From Thermoleophilia bacterium (GTDB lineage: Bacteria > Actinomycetota > Thermoleophilia > Gaiellales > Gaiellaceae), in assembly GCA_014534415.1 (NCBI GenBank), contig JACVRM010000127.1, positions 1 to 6,283 on the forward strand: DNA of 6,283 nucleotides. Reading direction: 5' to 3'. The notes beneath the pieces are model-generated. The model was not told the DNA's origin and did not search any database. It was given only the letters and a program-made list of their open reading frames with translations. How positions within the stretch are numbered: the first letter of the stretch is position 1; every line of letters begins with the position of its first letter. Positions 1 to 5,388 of this stretch are shown here, in pieces. Position numbers and translations under genes: made by a program.

Positions 1-2076
1 GAGCTTGAGCTTCGCGCTGAAGGTACGGCCGGAGCGGCCGCGGAAGCCGGGCACGGCCTTCTCGGTGCGGCGATTGGCCATGAGTTCCTTGACGACGCTG
101 GGCGGTAGCGTCTTGCCGGACTTCTGCTTCCAGATCACGAAGCCGCAGCCCGGATCGTCCTTCGTCCAGCACGAGTAGCCCTTGCGATTCTCGACGACAT
201 CGCGCCCGCAGATCGGACACGGGCCGAGGTTGGCACGCTCGATCTTCACCTCCTTGAGCTTGTCGAGCTCGCCCACCGTCTCCGAGGTGAAGCGAACGAT
301 GTCGTCGATGAACCTCGGCCGGCTGTCGGCGCCCTGTTCGATGAGCCCGAGGCGGTGTTCCCAGTCGCCGGTCAGCTCCGCCGACGTCAACGGATGGGAG
401 CCGAGCAGGCGGATCACCTGGATGCCCTTGTCGGTCGCGTGCAGCGCGCGCCCCTCCCGCTCGATGTAGCCGACCTGGATGAGGCGCTCGATGATCGCCG
501 CGCGGGTCGCCGGCGTGCCGATCCCCGAGTCCTTCATCGCCTCGCGCAGCTCCGCCTCCTCGATGTCCTTGCCTGCCGTCTCCATCGCAGCGAGAAGCGA
601 CGCCTCGGTGAAGCGCCGCGGCGGCTGGGTCTCCTTGCGCAGCGACTCGACGGAGCGTGTGTCGACGCTCTCGCCCTCGTCGAGGCGCGGCAGCTGCTGG
701 TCGCCGCCTGAGTCCTCGCTGTCGTCACTCGCTCGAGGGCGCGCCTCCTCGCCGTAAACCTGGCGCCAGCCAGGCTCGACGAGCACCCTGCCGCTCGTCC
801 GGAAGACGTGCTCTTCGACGGTCGTCTCGACGCGCGTGCGCTCCCAGACCGCCTCGGGGTGGAACGCCGCCAGGAACCGCTTGGCGACGAGGTCGTAGAC
901 GCGGCGTTCGTCCTCGCCCATGCGCCCAAGGTCGTGCTCGGACCGGCTCGGGATGATCGCGTGGTGGTCCGTGACCTTCTTGTCGTTGACCACGCGGCCG
1001 AGGGGCAGCTCGCGCAGCCCTACGACGTACCTGGCGGCCGTCGAGTACGCGGCATTGCGGCCGACGAGCTCGGCGGTCGGGCGGATCTCCTCGACGAGAT
1101 CGCCGGAGAGGTACCGCGAGTTGGTGCGCGGATACGTGATCGCCTTGTGCTCCTCGTAGAGGCGCTGCGCGGCCTGGAGCGTGCGGCGCGCGGAGAAGCC
1201 GTAGAGCGTGTTGGCATGGCGCTGCAGCGACGTCAGGTCGTAGAGGAGATCGGGCCGGTCGCGCTCCTCCTTGCGCTCGAGCTTCGTGATCGCCCCGGGA
1301 CGGCCGCGGCAGGCAGCGACGACGGCGGTCGCGTCGTCTTCGGGCAGCCGCTTGCCGCCGAGGTACCGGCCGCTGTAGATGCGCTCACCCGAAGCGGCGA
1401 AGAGGGCCTCGACGAGCCAGTACGGCTCGGGCTTGAAGGCGCGGATCTCTTCCTCGCGGCGAGCAACCAGCGCGAGCGTCGGCGTCTGGACGCGGCCGAG
1501 CGAGACGGCGCCGTCGAAGGCCGAGCGCAGCCGGATCGACGCCGCGCGCGTCGCGTTCATGCCGACCAGCCAGTCGGCCTCGGAGCGCGAGCGCGCGGCC
1601 GCTTCCAGCGGCGCCATTTCCTCCCCCGGTTTGAGCTGCTCGAAGGCCTCCTGGATCGCCTTGCGCGTCATCGAGTTGAGCCAGAGCCGCCTCACCGGCT
1701 TCTTGACCTTCGCCGTTTCGTAGACGTTCGCGAAGATGAGCTCGCCCTCCCGCCCTGCGTCACATGCGTTGACGACCTCGCCCACGTCGTCGCGCGCCAT
1801 CAGCTTGTGGATCAGCTTCAGCTGCTTCTGCGACTTGCCGTCGATCGGACGGAGCTCGAACTTCTCCGGCACGATCGGCAGGTCAGCCATCCGCCACTTG
1901 CGAAAGCGGTCGTCGTATTCCTCGGGCTGCGCGAGCTCGACGAGGTGGCCGACCGCCCAGGTGACGACGTAATTCTCGGACTCGAGGTAGTTGTCGTGCT
2001 TGGCGAAAGAGCCGGGCAGCGCGACGGACAGGTCTCGGCCGACTGACGGCTTCTCGGCGATGACCAGGGTCTTCAC
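1..2076 (-). CDS. topB: Type IA DNA topoisomerase, TopB/topoisomerase III type (C-terminus cut by window edge)
   Basis: Type IA topoisomerases cut one DNA strand through a 5'-phosphotyrosine, pass the other strand and reseal, relaxing negative supercoils or decatenating recombination and replication intermediates. The minus-strand frame is open for 692 codons from a GTG at 2076 to the window edge. The N-terminus has the Toprim pattern TLVIAEKPSVGRD with catalytic Glu8, followed by DAGREGELIF (Asp106, Glu110, Glu112). Further on are the SLGRVQTPTLALV segment and the active-site motif ITYPRTNSRYL with nucleophile Tyr315. A C4 zinc finger follows near the end (Cys620, Cys623, Cys636, Cys644). 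The last visible residues (FRGRSGRTFSAKLKL) resemble the usual C-terminal end of TopB proteins, so probably only a short tail is missing. The DAGRE form of the Toprim acidic motif and the near-N-terminal Toprim domain favour TopB over TopA. The GTG is chosen because the Toprim strand starts right after it. No Shine-Dalgarno is visible. The gene is divergent from the acyltransferase operon. Confidence 0.93.
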   Translation of the reverse strand, partial: MKTLVIAEKPSVGRDLSVALPGSFAKHDNYLESENYVVTWAVGHLVELAQPEEYDDRFRKWRMADLPIVPEKFELRPIDGKSQKQLKLIHKLMARDDVGEVVNACDAGREGELIFANVYETAKVKKPVRRLWLNSMTRKAIQEAFEQLKPGEEMAPLEAAARSRSEADWLVGMNATRAASIRLRSAFDGAVSLGRVQTPTLALVARREEEIRAFKPEPYWLVEALFAASGERIYSGRYLGGKRLPEDDATAVVAACRGRPGAITKLERKEERDRPDLLYDLTSLQRHANTLYGFSARRTLQAAQRLYEEHKAITYPRTNSRYLSGDLVEEIRPTAELVGRNAAYSTAARYVVGLRELPLGRVVNDKKVTDHHAIIPSRSEHDLGRMGEDERRVYDLVAKRFLAAFHPEAVWERTRVETTVEEHVFRTSGRVLVEPGWRQVYGEEARPRASDDSEDSGGDQQLPRLDEGESVDTRSVESLRKETQPPRRFTEASLLAAMETAGKDIEEAELREAMKDSGIGTPATRAAIIERLIQVGYIEREGRALHATDKGIQVIRLLGSHPLTSAELTGDWEHRLGLIEQGADSRPRFIDDIVRFTSETVGELDKLKEVKIERANLGPCPICGRDVVENRKGYSCWTKDDPGCGFVIWKQKSGKTLPPSVVKELMANRRTEKAVPGFRGRSGRTFSAKLKL

Positions 2077-2158
2077 GCGGGCCAGGGTAGCTGACTACCT
2101 GACCGGATCCGGAGGCCGTGTCTCCGCCTCCCCGGTACGGTTGCGCGCCTTGCGTGTC
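2077..2158. promoter_or_regulatory. Divergent intergenic region between topB and the plsC operon
   Basis: This 82-bp gap must carry the promoters of both divergent transcripts unless they lie inside coding sequence. It holds three small symmetries: GGTAG/CTACC around a 4-nt loop (2086-2099), the perfect palindrome CCGGATCCGG (2103-2112), and GGAGGC/GCCTCC around a 9-nt loop (2111-2131). A TANNNT match on the plus strand, TACGGT at 2136-2141, could be the -10 for plsC and would give a very short leader. In DNA this GC-rich, short palindromes are common, so their role is uncertain. Confidence 0.45.
2084..2089 (-). promoter_or_regulatory. Possible -10 element for a leaderless topB transcript
   Basis: Read on the minus strand, TACCCT fits the actinobacterial -10 pattern TANNNT. 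It ends 7 nt before the topB GTG. That distance would place transcription initiation at or next to the start codon, which would explain the missing ribosome-binding site. No convincing TTGAC-like -35 is seen 16-18 nt upstream, so the call rests on one degenerate hexamer and its spacing. Confidence 0.3.
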
Positions 2159-2761
2159 ATGCCTTTCTATCTCGGCCTGGGCATCGTCAGCTGGCCGCTC
2201 GTGCGCCTGGTCTTCCGGCTGCGCGCGCACGGGGTGGAGAGCTTGCCCGTCGGCGGGTTCGTGCTCGCCGCGAACCACGTCTCGAACTTCGACCCCTGGG
2301 CGCTCGGCTACCCGCTCTTTCCGAGGCGGCAGCTGCGCTTCATGGGCAAGTCCGAGCTCTTCAACCCGGTGCTCGGGCCGCTGCTCCGCGCCGGCGGCGC
2401 ATTCCCCGTCCGCCGCGGCGAAGGTGACCTCGCCGCCATTGAGACGGCCGTCGAGCTGGCAAAGTCTGGCGCGGTCGTGGCGATGTTCCCCGAAGGCACA
2501 CGGCGGAAGAAAGGGCTCGTCAAGAAGTTCCAGGCGCGTCCGCACACCGGCGCGGCACGCGTGGCGCTCGAGGCGGGCGTGCCGCTCGTGCCGGCCGCTA
2601 TCGCCGGCACGGATCGCCTCTCGCGGCTTGGCCCGCTGCGCGTCTTGTACGGGAGTCCGGTCGAGATCGACGACCTGCGCAACGACGATCCGCGCGAAGC
2701 TTCGCGGGAGGCGACGGAGCGCCTGTTCGAAGCGATCGCCGCCCTCGAGCGCCGGCTGTGA
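2159..2761 (+). CDS. plsC: 1-acyl-sn-glycerol-3-phosphate acyltransferase (PlsC/LPLAT family)
   Basis: The predicted 200-residue protein has the acyltransferase signature motifs. The catalytic HX4D box is NHVSNFD (His40, Asp45). The glycerol-phosphate binding box is FPEGTR (residues 110-115). AFPVRRGEGD (81-90) corresponds to the block between them and VPLVPAAIAGTD (141-152) to the fourth block. The family acylates lysophosphatidic acid at sn-2 to make phosphatidic acid at the cytoplasmic face of the membrane. The first 20 residues (FYLGLGIVSWPLVRLVF) form a hydrophobic segment that probably anchors it to the membrane. Length is normal for a compact PlsC. The ATG at 2159 is chosen because the family hydrophobic start follows at once; upstream in-frame residues overlap topB and look unconserved. 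No clear Shine-Dalgarno precedes it, and TTG at 2141 or 2150 are alternatives. Its TGA overlaps the GTG of the exonuclease gene by 4 nt, so it is the likely first gene of the operon. The preferred acyl donor and acceptor cannot be read from the sequence. Confidence 0.9.
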   Translation: MPFYLGLGIVSWPLVRLVFRLRAHGVESLPVGGFVLAANHVSNFDPWALGYPLFPRRQLRFMGKSELFNPVLGPLLRAGGAFPVRRGEGDLAAIETAVELAKSGAVVAMFPEGTRRKKGLVKKFQARPHTGAARVALEAGVPLVPAAIAGTDRLSRLGPLRVLYGSPVEIDDLRNDDPREASREATERLFEAIAALERRL

Positions 2762-3603
2762 GCGCGCCGCTGCTGGTCGTCGACGGCGACTCGTTCGCGC
2801 ACCGCGCGCACCACGCGCTCCCAGCGACGATCAAGCGGGCGGGCGGCAAGCGTGCGGGCGCGATCGTGGGGTTCACGAACATGCTGCTGCGCCTCTGGGA
2901 GTCCGAGCAGCCGCGCGCCGTCCTCGTCGGCTGGGACTCGCTCGACACGCCGACGTACCGGCACGAAGCGTTCGCGCCGTACCAGAGCGGGCGCGAGTTC
3001 GACACTGAGCTGCTCGAGCAGCTCGACCTGCTGCCCGAGCTCGTGACAGCACTGGGGTTTGCGGCCGCGAAGTCGCCGGGCTACGAGGCGGACGACTTCC
3101 TCGCGGCTGCCGTCGCGCGCGAGGAAGCGGAAGGCGGCACGGCGCTCGTCGCGACGTCGGACCGTGACCTCTTCCAGCTCGCGAGCGAGCTCACCACCCT
3201 GCTCATGCCCCGGCGCGGAGTGTCGGACCTCGAGCGGATCGGCCCCGCCGAGGTGCGTGACCGCTACGGCGTCGGCCCCCGGCAGGTTCCGGACTTCATC
3301 GCGCTGAGAGGAGACCCTTCGGACCGCCTGCCTGGCGCGCCGGGCGTGGGCGCGAAGACGGCGGCGTCGCTACTCGCCCGCTACGGCTCGCTGGAGGACG
3401 CACTCGCCGACGGGCGTTTCGCGGCCGTCGCGGAGGAGCTGCGGCTCTATCGCCGAATAGCGACGCTGGACGCCTCCGCCCCTCTCCCTCCCCTCGAGAA
3501 TCAGACCCCGACCTGGGCGGAGGCGTCCTCTCTCCTGCGCGATTGGGGCCTCTTCCAGGTCGCCGAGCGCGTCGCGGCCCGCGCGGGACAGCGATCGAGC
3601 TGA
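2758..3603 (+). CDS. Stand-alone 5'-3' exonuclease / flap endonuclease (Pol I N-terminal-domain family)
   Basis: This 281-residue protein matches the 5'-3' exonuclease domain that is otherwise the N-terminus of DNA polymerase I; no polymerase domain follows. The metal-binding carboxylates of the family all appear in place: Asp9 in VVDGDSFAHRA, Glu110/Asp112/Asp113 in YEADDF, Asp135/Asp137 in TSDRDLFQL, and Asp186/Asp189 in RGDPSDRLPG. The last motif leads into the helix-hairpin/H3TH DNA-binding segment PGAPGVGAKTAASLLARYG (residues 192-210). The TPTYRHEAFAPYQSGR segment (64-79) corresponds to the helical-arch entry. Such proteins remove RNA primers or 5' flaps in lagging-strand processing and repair; stand-alone members such as Xni and YpcP back up or complement Pol I. 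The GTG start overlaps the plsC stop (GTGA, 2758-2761), which suggests translational coupling. The 3' end overlaps or abuts the deacetylase gene. Exonuclease versus purely structure-specific flap activity cannot be decided from sequence. Confidence 0.9.
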   Translation: MSAPLLVVDGDSFAHRAHHALPATIKRAGGKRAGAIVGFTNMLLRLWESEQPRAVLVGWDSLDTPTYRHEAFAPYQSGREFDTELLEQLDLLPELVTALGFAAAKSPGYEADDFLAAAVAREEAEGGTALVATSDRDLFQLASELTTLLMPRRGVSDLERIGPAEVRDRYGVGPRQVPDFIALRGDPSDRLPGAPGVGAKTAASLLARYGSLEDALADGRFAAVAEELRLYRRIATLDASAPLPPLENQTPTWAEASSLLRDWGLFQVAERVAARAGQRSS

Positions 3604-4442
3604 TCTCACACCCGGCGCTCGCGGAGCTCCACCCGACGGCCGCGCATCCCGAAAGCCCCGCCCGCGTGACGGTGCTGCTCCGGCGGTTCGCCGACTGGCG
3701 CCAGGCGCAGCCGGCCCGCGCCGACGACATCCGGCGCTGTCACGACGCCGCGCACGTCGAACGGGTGGCGTCCGCCGACGCGCCTGCGTGGCTGGACGGG
3801 GACACGATCGTCTCCGAGACGAGCTACGAGGCGGCGTTGCTCGCGGCCGGCGCGGCTATCCAGGCGGCGCGCTCGAGCGGCTTTGCGGTCGCGCGGCCCC
3901 CCGGGCACCATGCGCTGCCGCACCGCGCGATGGGGTTCTGCCTCTTCAATAACGTCGCGATCGCGGCACGGTTCGCGCAGGCCGAGCTCGGCGTGCAGCG
4001 CGTCGCGATCGTGGACTGGGACGTGCACCACGGCAACGGGACGCAGGCGATCTTCGCCGGTGACGCGAGCGTGCTCTACGTGTCGCTCCACCAGTGGCCG
4101 TTCTACCCCGGCACCGGCGGTCCTGACGACCAGGACGAGACGACGGTGAACGTGCCGTTACCGGCCGGGTCGGGCGACGACGAGTACACGGCCACGTTCA
4201 GCCGGGTCGTCGAGCCGGCGGTTGGCGGGTTCGACCCCGACCTCGTGCTCGTCTCTGCCGGCTTCGACGCGCACGGGGAGGATCCGCTCGCCGACATGCG
4301 CGTGACGGTCGACGGGTTCCGGGAGCTCGCTCGGCGCAGCGCCGCGCTAGGCCCGCGCGTCGGCGCGGTGCTCGAGGGCGGCTACAACCTCCGCACGCTG
4401 CCGGACCTGGTTGAAGCAGCACTCGAGGGCTTCGCCGCGTAG
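3543..4442 (+). CDS. Histone deacetylase-family zinc amidohydrolase (AcuC/acetylpolyamine amidohydrolase superfamily)
   Basis: The protein has the full HDAC-fold catalytic set (numbered from the TTG at 3543, 299 residues). RPPGHHAL carries the paired histidines His122/His123. VDWDVHHGNGTQ has zinc ligands Asp160 and His162. SAGFDAHGEDPL gives the third zinc ligand Asp242. LEGGYNL holds the transition-state tyrosine Tyr281. GFCLFNNVAIAA and SLHQWPFYPGTG are also typical of class II-like bacterial members. The family removes acetyl groups from lysines, polyamines or acetyl-CoA-synthetase-type proteins; the substrate here is unknown. The start is uncertain. TTG 3543 is the only standard start codon before the conserved N-terminus, but it overlaps the exonuclease gene by 61 nt and adds an Arg/Pro-rich stretch (residues 2-17) that looks unconserved. 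CTG at 3600 would start exactly at LISHPAL, the usual beginning of the family, and overlap the upstream TGA as CTGA. The next GTG (3666) would lose the conserved HPESP motif. It is the last gene of the plsC-exonuclease operon. Confidence 0.9.
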   Translation: MGPLPGRRARRGPRGTAIELISHPALAELHPTAAHPESPARVTVLLRRFADWRQAQPARADDIRRCHDAAHVERVASADAPAWLDGDTIVSETSYEAALLAAGAAIQAARSSGFAVARPPGHHALPHRAMGFCLFNNVAIAARFAQAELGVQRVAIVDWDVHHGNGTQAIFAGDASVLYVSLHQWPFYPGTGGPDDQDETTVNVPLPAGSGDDEYTATFSRVVEPAVGGFDPDLVLVSAGFDAHGEDPLADMRVTVDGFRELARRSAALGPRVGAVLEGGYNLRTLPDLVEAALEGFAA

Positions 4443-4465
4443 GAGCAGGGCCGCACGTTCGTCGA

Positions 4466-4481
4466 GGAACCAGGTGGTTCC
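4466..4481. other. Small hairpin downstream of the deacetylase gene
   Basis: GGAACC and GGTTCC form a perfect 6-bp stem around the 4-nt loop AGGT, starting 23 nt after the deacetylase stop. It could stabilise the mRNA 3' end or assist termination. No T-run follows. Confidence 0.35.
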
Positions 4482-4497
4482 CGACGGTAAACGACGA

Positions 4498-4523
4498 CGG
4501 CCGGCCTCTCGCGAGACCGGCCG
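4498..4523. terminator. GC-rich hairpin, probable transcription terminator for the plsC-exonuclease-deacetylase operon
   Basis: CGGCCGG (4498-4504) pairs perfectly with CCGGCCG (4517-4523). The 12-nt interior contains the self-complementary TCTCGCGAGA (4507-4516), which could extend the helix. It lies 55 nt after the deacetylase stop. There is no T-run on the plus strand. Intrinsic-like terminators without a strong U-tract are common in high-GC actinobacteria. Being symmetric, it could act on either strand. Confidence 0.55.
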
Positions 4524-4568
4524 CCAGACTGGGCCACCACGTCCGTACCACGGCTCCACCAGGTCTGG
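4524..4568. other. Longer imperfect stem-loop in the convergent region
   Basis: CCAGACTGG (4524-4532) pairs with CCAGGTCTGG (4559-4568) as 9 bp with a single bulged G at 4562. The interior carries a small helix, CCGT/ACGG (4543-4546 with 4550-4553). It directly abuts the preceding terminator-like hairpin. It may be part of a compound bidirectional terminator or a structured RNA; I have no family match. Confidence 0.35.
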
Positions 4569-4647
4569 AAGAGCCTTGTGGACGCAGTATCGACCGGTTC
4601 GGTTCCCCTGTCATCGCCCACGTGCCCCTCGCGGACGGTGAATCGGC

Positions 4648-4666
4648 ATCCCCCAGCGCGGGGGAT
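4648..4666 (-). terminator. Hairpin terminator of the response regulator gene
   Basis: ATCCCCC (4648-4654) and GGGGGAT (4660-4666) form a perfect 7-bp stem with a 5-nt loop. Reading the minus strand, the stem begins 7 nt after the response regulator stop codon, an ideal position for a terminator. No U-tract follows on the minus strand, so it is a U-less or processing-type hairpin. Confidence 0.6.
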
Positions 4667-4673
4667 ATTGCGA

Positions 4674-5345
4674 TCAGCCCTGGAAAGCAGCGGCCGGGCG
4701 CTGCTCGCGCGCGCGAGAAAGAGTCTCGAGTGCCTCGCGTCGCGACGACACGTTGAGCTTGCGCAACAGGCTCTTTACGTGCGAGCGAACCGTGTGCTCG
4801 GAGATGAAGAGCCGGCGGGCGATGTCCTCGGTGCCCAGATGCTCGTCGAGCAGGAGCAGCACCTCGAGCTCTCGAGCGCTGAGCAGTGCGGCGATCGCCT
4901 CCGGCACCCCGGAATCGCGGTGGCCGCCGGCGCGAACCTGGTCGAGCAAGCGGCGCGCGGCCGTTCCCGAAAGCGCCGCCTCGCCGCGCGCAACCGCGTG
5001 CAGGAAGCCGACGATCCGGTCGGGCGGCTCGGTCTTGAGCAGGTAGCCCGACGCGCCGCCGCGGATCGCGGCGAGCAGGTTGTCCTCATCTTCCGAGGAT
5101 GTGAGAACCACGACCTCGGCGTTGGGAGCTGCCTCCTTCAAGGCCGGCAGCGCAGCGAGGCCGTCGACGTCCGGCATGGACAAGTCGAGGAGGACGAGCT
5201 GCGGCTGGAGTCGGCGGGCGGCCTCGGTCGCTTCGCGGCCGTCGGAAGCCTCGCCCACGACGTGGAAGCCATGGCCGGCGAGCAGCGCTGCGAGCGCCTC
5301 GCGGGTCAGTGGGTGGTCGTCGACGACGAGGATCCGCGTTGCCAC
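4674..5345 (-). CDS. Two-component response regulator, NarL/FixJ family (REC + LuxR-type HTH)
   Basis: From GTG 5345 the protein is 223 residues. The receiver domain (about 1-120) has the acidic pocket Asp9/Asp10 (RILVVDDHP), phospho-acceptor Asp54 (LVLLDLSMPDVDG), switch Thr82 (VVVLTSSEDED) and Lys104 (GYLLKTE). All residues needed for phosphorylation are intact. A linker (about 121-152) leads to a LuxR-type helix-turn-helix at 155-210: LSARELEVLLLL, then the recognition part ISEHTVRSHVKSLLRKLNV. The protein should dimerise and bind DNA when phosphorylated, most likely by the divergent kinase starting at 5389. GTG 5345 is preferred because it sits 4 codons before the first receiver strand and has AAGGG (5349-5353, minus strand) upstream, though at a tight 3-nt spacing. 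An upstream TTG at 5387 would add 14 unconserved residues and use up the whole intergenic region. A hairpin follows the stop. Target genes are unknown; autoregulation is suggested by the inverted repeat between the two genes. Confidence 0.93.
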   Translation of the reverse strand: MATRILVVDDHPLTREALAALLAGHGFHVVGEASDGREATEAARRLQPQLVLLDLSMPDVDGLAALPALKEAAPNAEVVVLTSSEDEDNLLAAIRGGASGYLLKTEPPDRIVGFLHAVARGEAALSGTAARRLLDQVRAGGHRDSGVPEAIAALLSARELEVLLLLDEHLGTEDIARRLFISEHTVRSHVKSLLRKLNVSSRREALETLSRAREQRPAAAFQG

Positions 5346-5351
5346 GTGACC

Positions 5352-5381
5352 CTTATCGGCCGGAACCTCGCTGCCGATTAG
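5352..5381. promoter_or_regulatory. Inverted repeat centred between the divergent response regulator and kinase genes; candidate operator
   Basis: CTTATCGGC (5352-5360) is nearly the reverse complement of GCCGATTAG (5373-5381): 8 of 9 positions pair, including a perfect ATCGGC/GCCGAT core, with a 12-bp spacer. The symmetry centre (about 5366.5) falls almost exactly in the middle of the 43-bp gap between the two start codons. Half-site centres lie about two helical turns apart, suiting a dimeric LuxR-type regulator. The right arm overlaps the kinase Shine-Dalgarno. That the neighbouring regulator binds it is inference. Confidence 0.45.
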
Positions 5382-5388
5382 AGGCAAT

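Larger units (their letters stand above)
4443..4673. other. Convergent intergenic region without a supported gene
   Basis: These 231 bp separate the 3' ends of the deacetylase (plus) and the response regulator (minus). I see no credible coding sequence: the open frames crossing it lack recognisable domains and run into antisense of the flanking genes. The content is a series of GC-rich hairpins listed separately. No tRNA cloverleaf could be built. Confidence 0.6.

Noticed and set aside
808..2046. 412-codon plus-strand open frame
   Set aside because: It lies antisense to the topoisomerase, whose minus-strand translation carries all family motifs in this interval. The plus-strand product is Arg/Ala/Leu-rich with no recognisable domain; long antisense frames are expected at this GC content.
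2111..2120. GGAGG followed by GTG at 2118 as a start signal
   Set aside because: The spacing is only 2 nt, and the GTG opens a frame that is not that of plsC and later becomes a shadow of plsC and the exonuclease.
1883..2545. 220-codon minus-strand frame across the topB-plsC boundary
   Set aside because: It overlaps the topB start in a different frame and runs antisense through plsC; no motif is recognisable.
1..4442. Topoisomerase, exonuclease and deacetylase together as a possible defence or mobile-element module
   Set aside because: The topoisomerase is divergent from the others, all proteins are intact members of widespread chromosomal families, and there are no transposase, integrase, repeat or base-composition breaks to suggest an island.
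4588..4620. GGTTCGGTTCCCC looked like a tRNA T-arm
   Set aside because: The flanking bases do not form the 5-bp T-stem, and no acceptor stem, D-arm or anticodon arm can be assembled around it.
4578..5381. 267-codon plus-strand open frame
   Set aside because: It is antisense to the response regulator, which has intact receiver and HTH motifs; the plus-strand product shows no domain.
5385..5387. TTG as start of the response regulator
   Set aside because: It would add 14 unconserved residues and occupy the entire gap to the kinase gene. GTG 5345 sits at the normal distance from the receiver domain.
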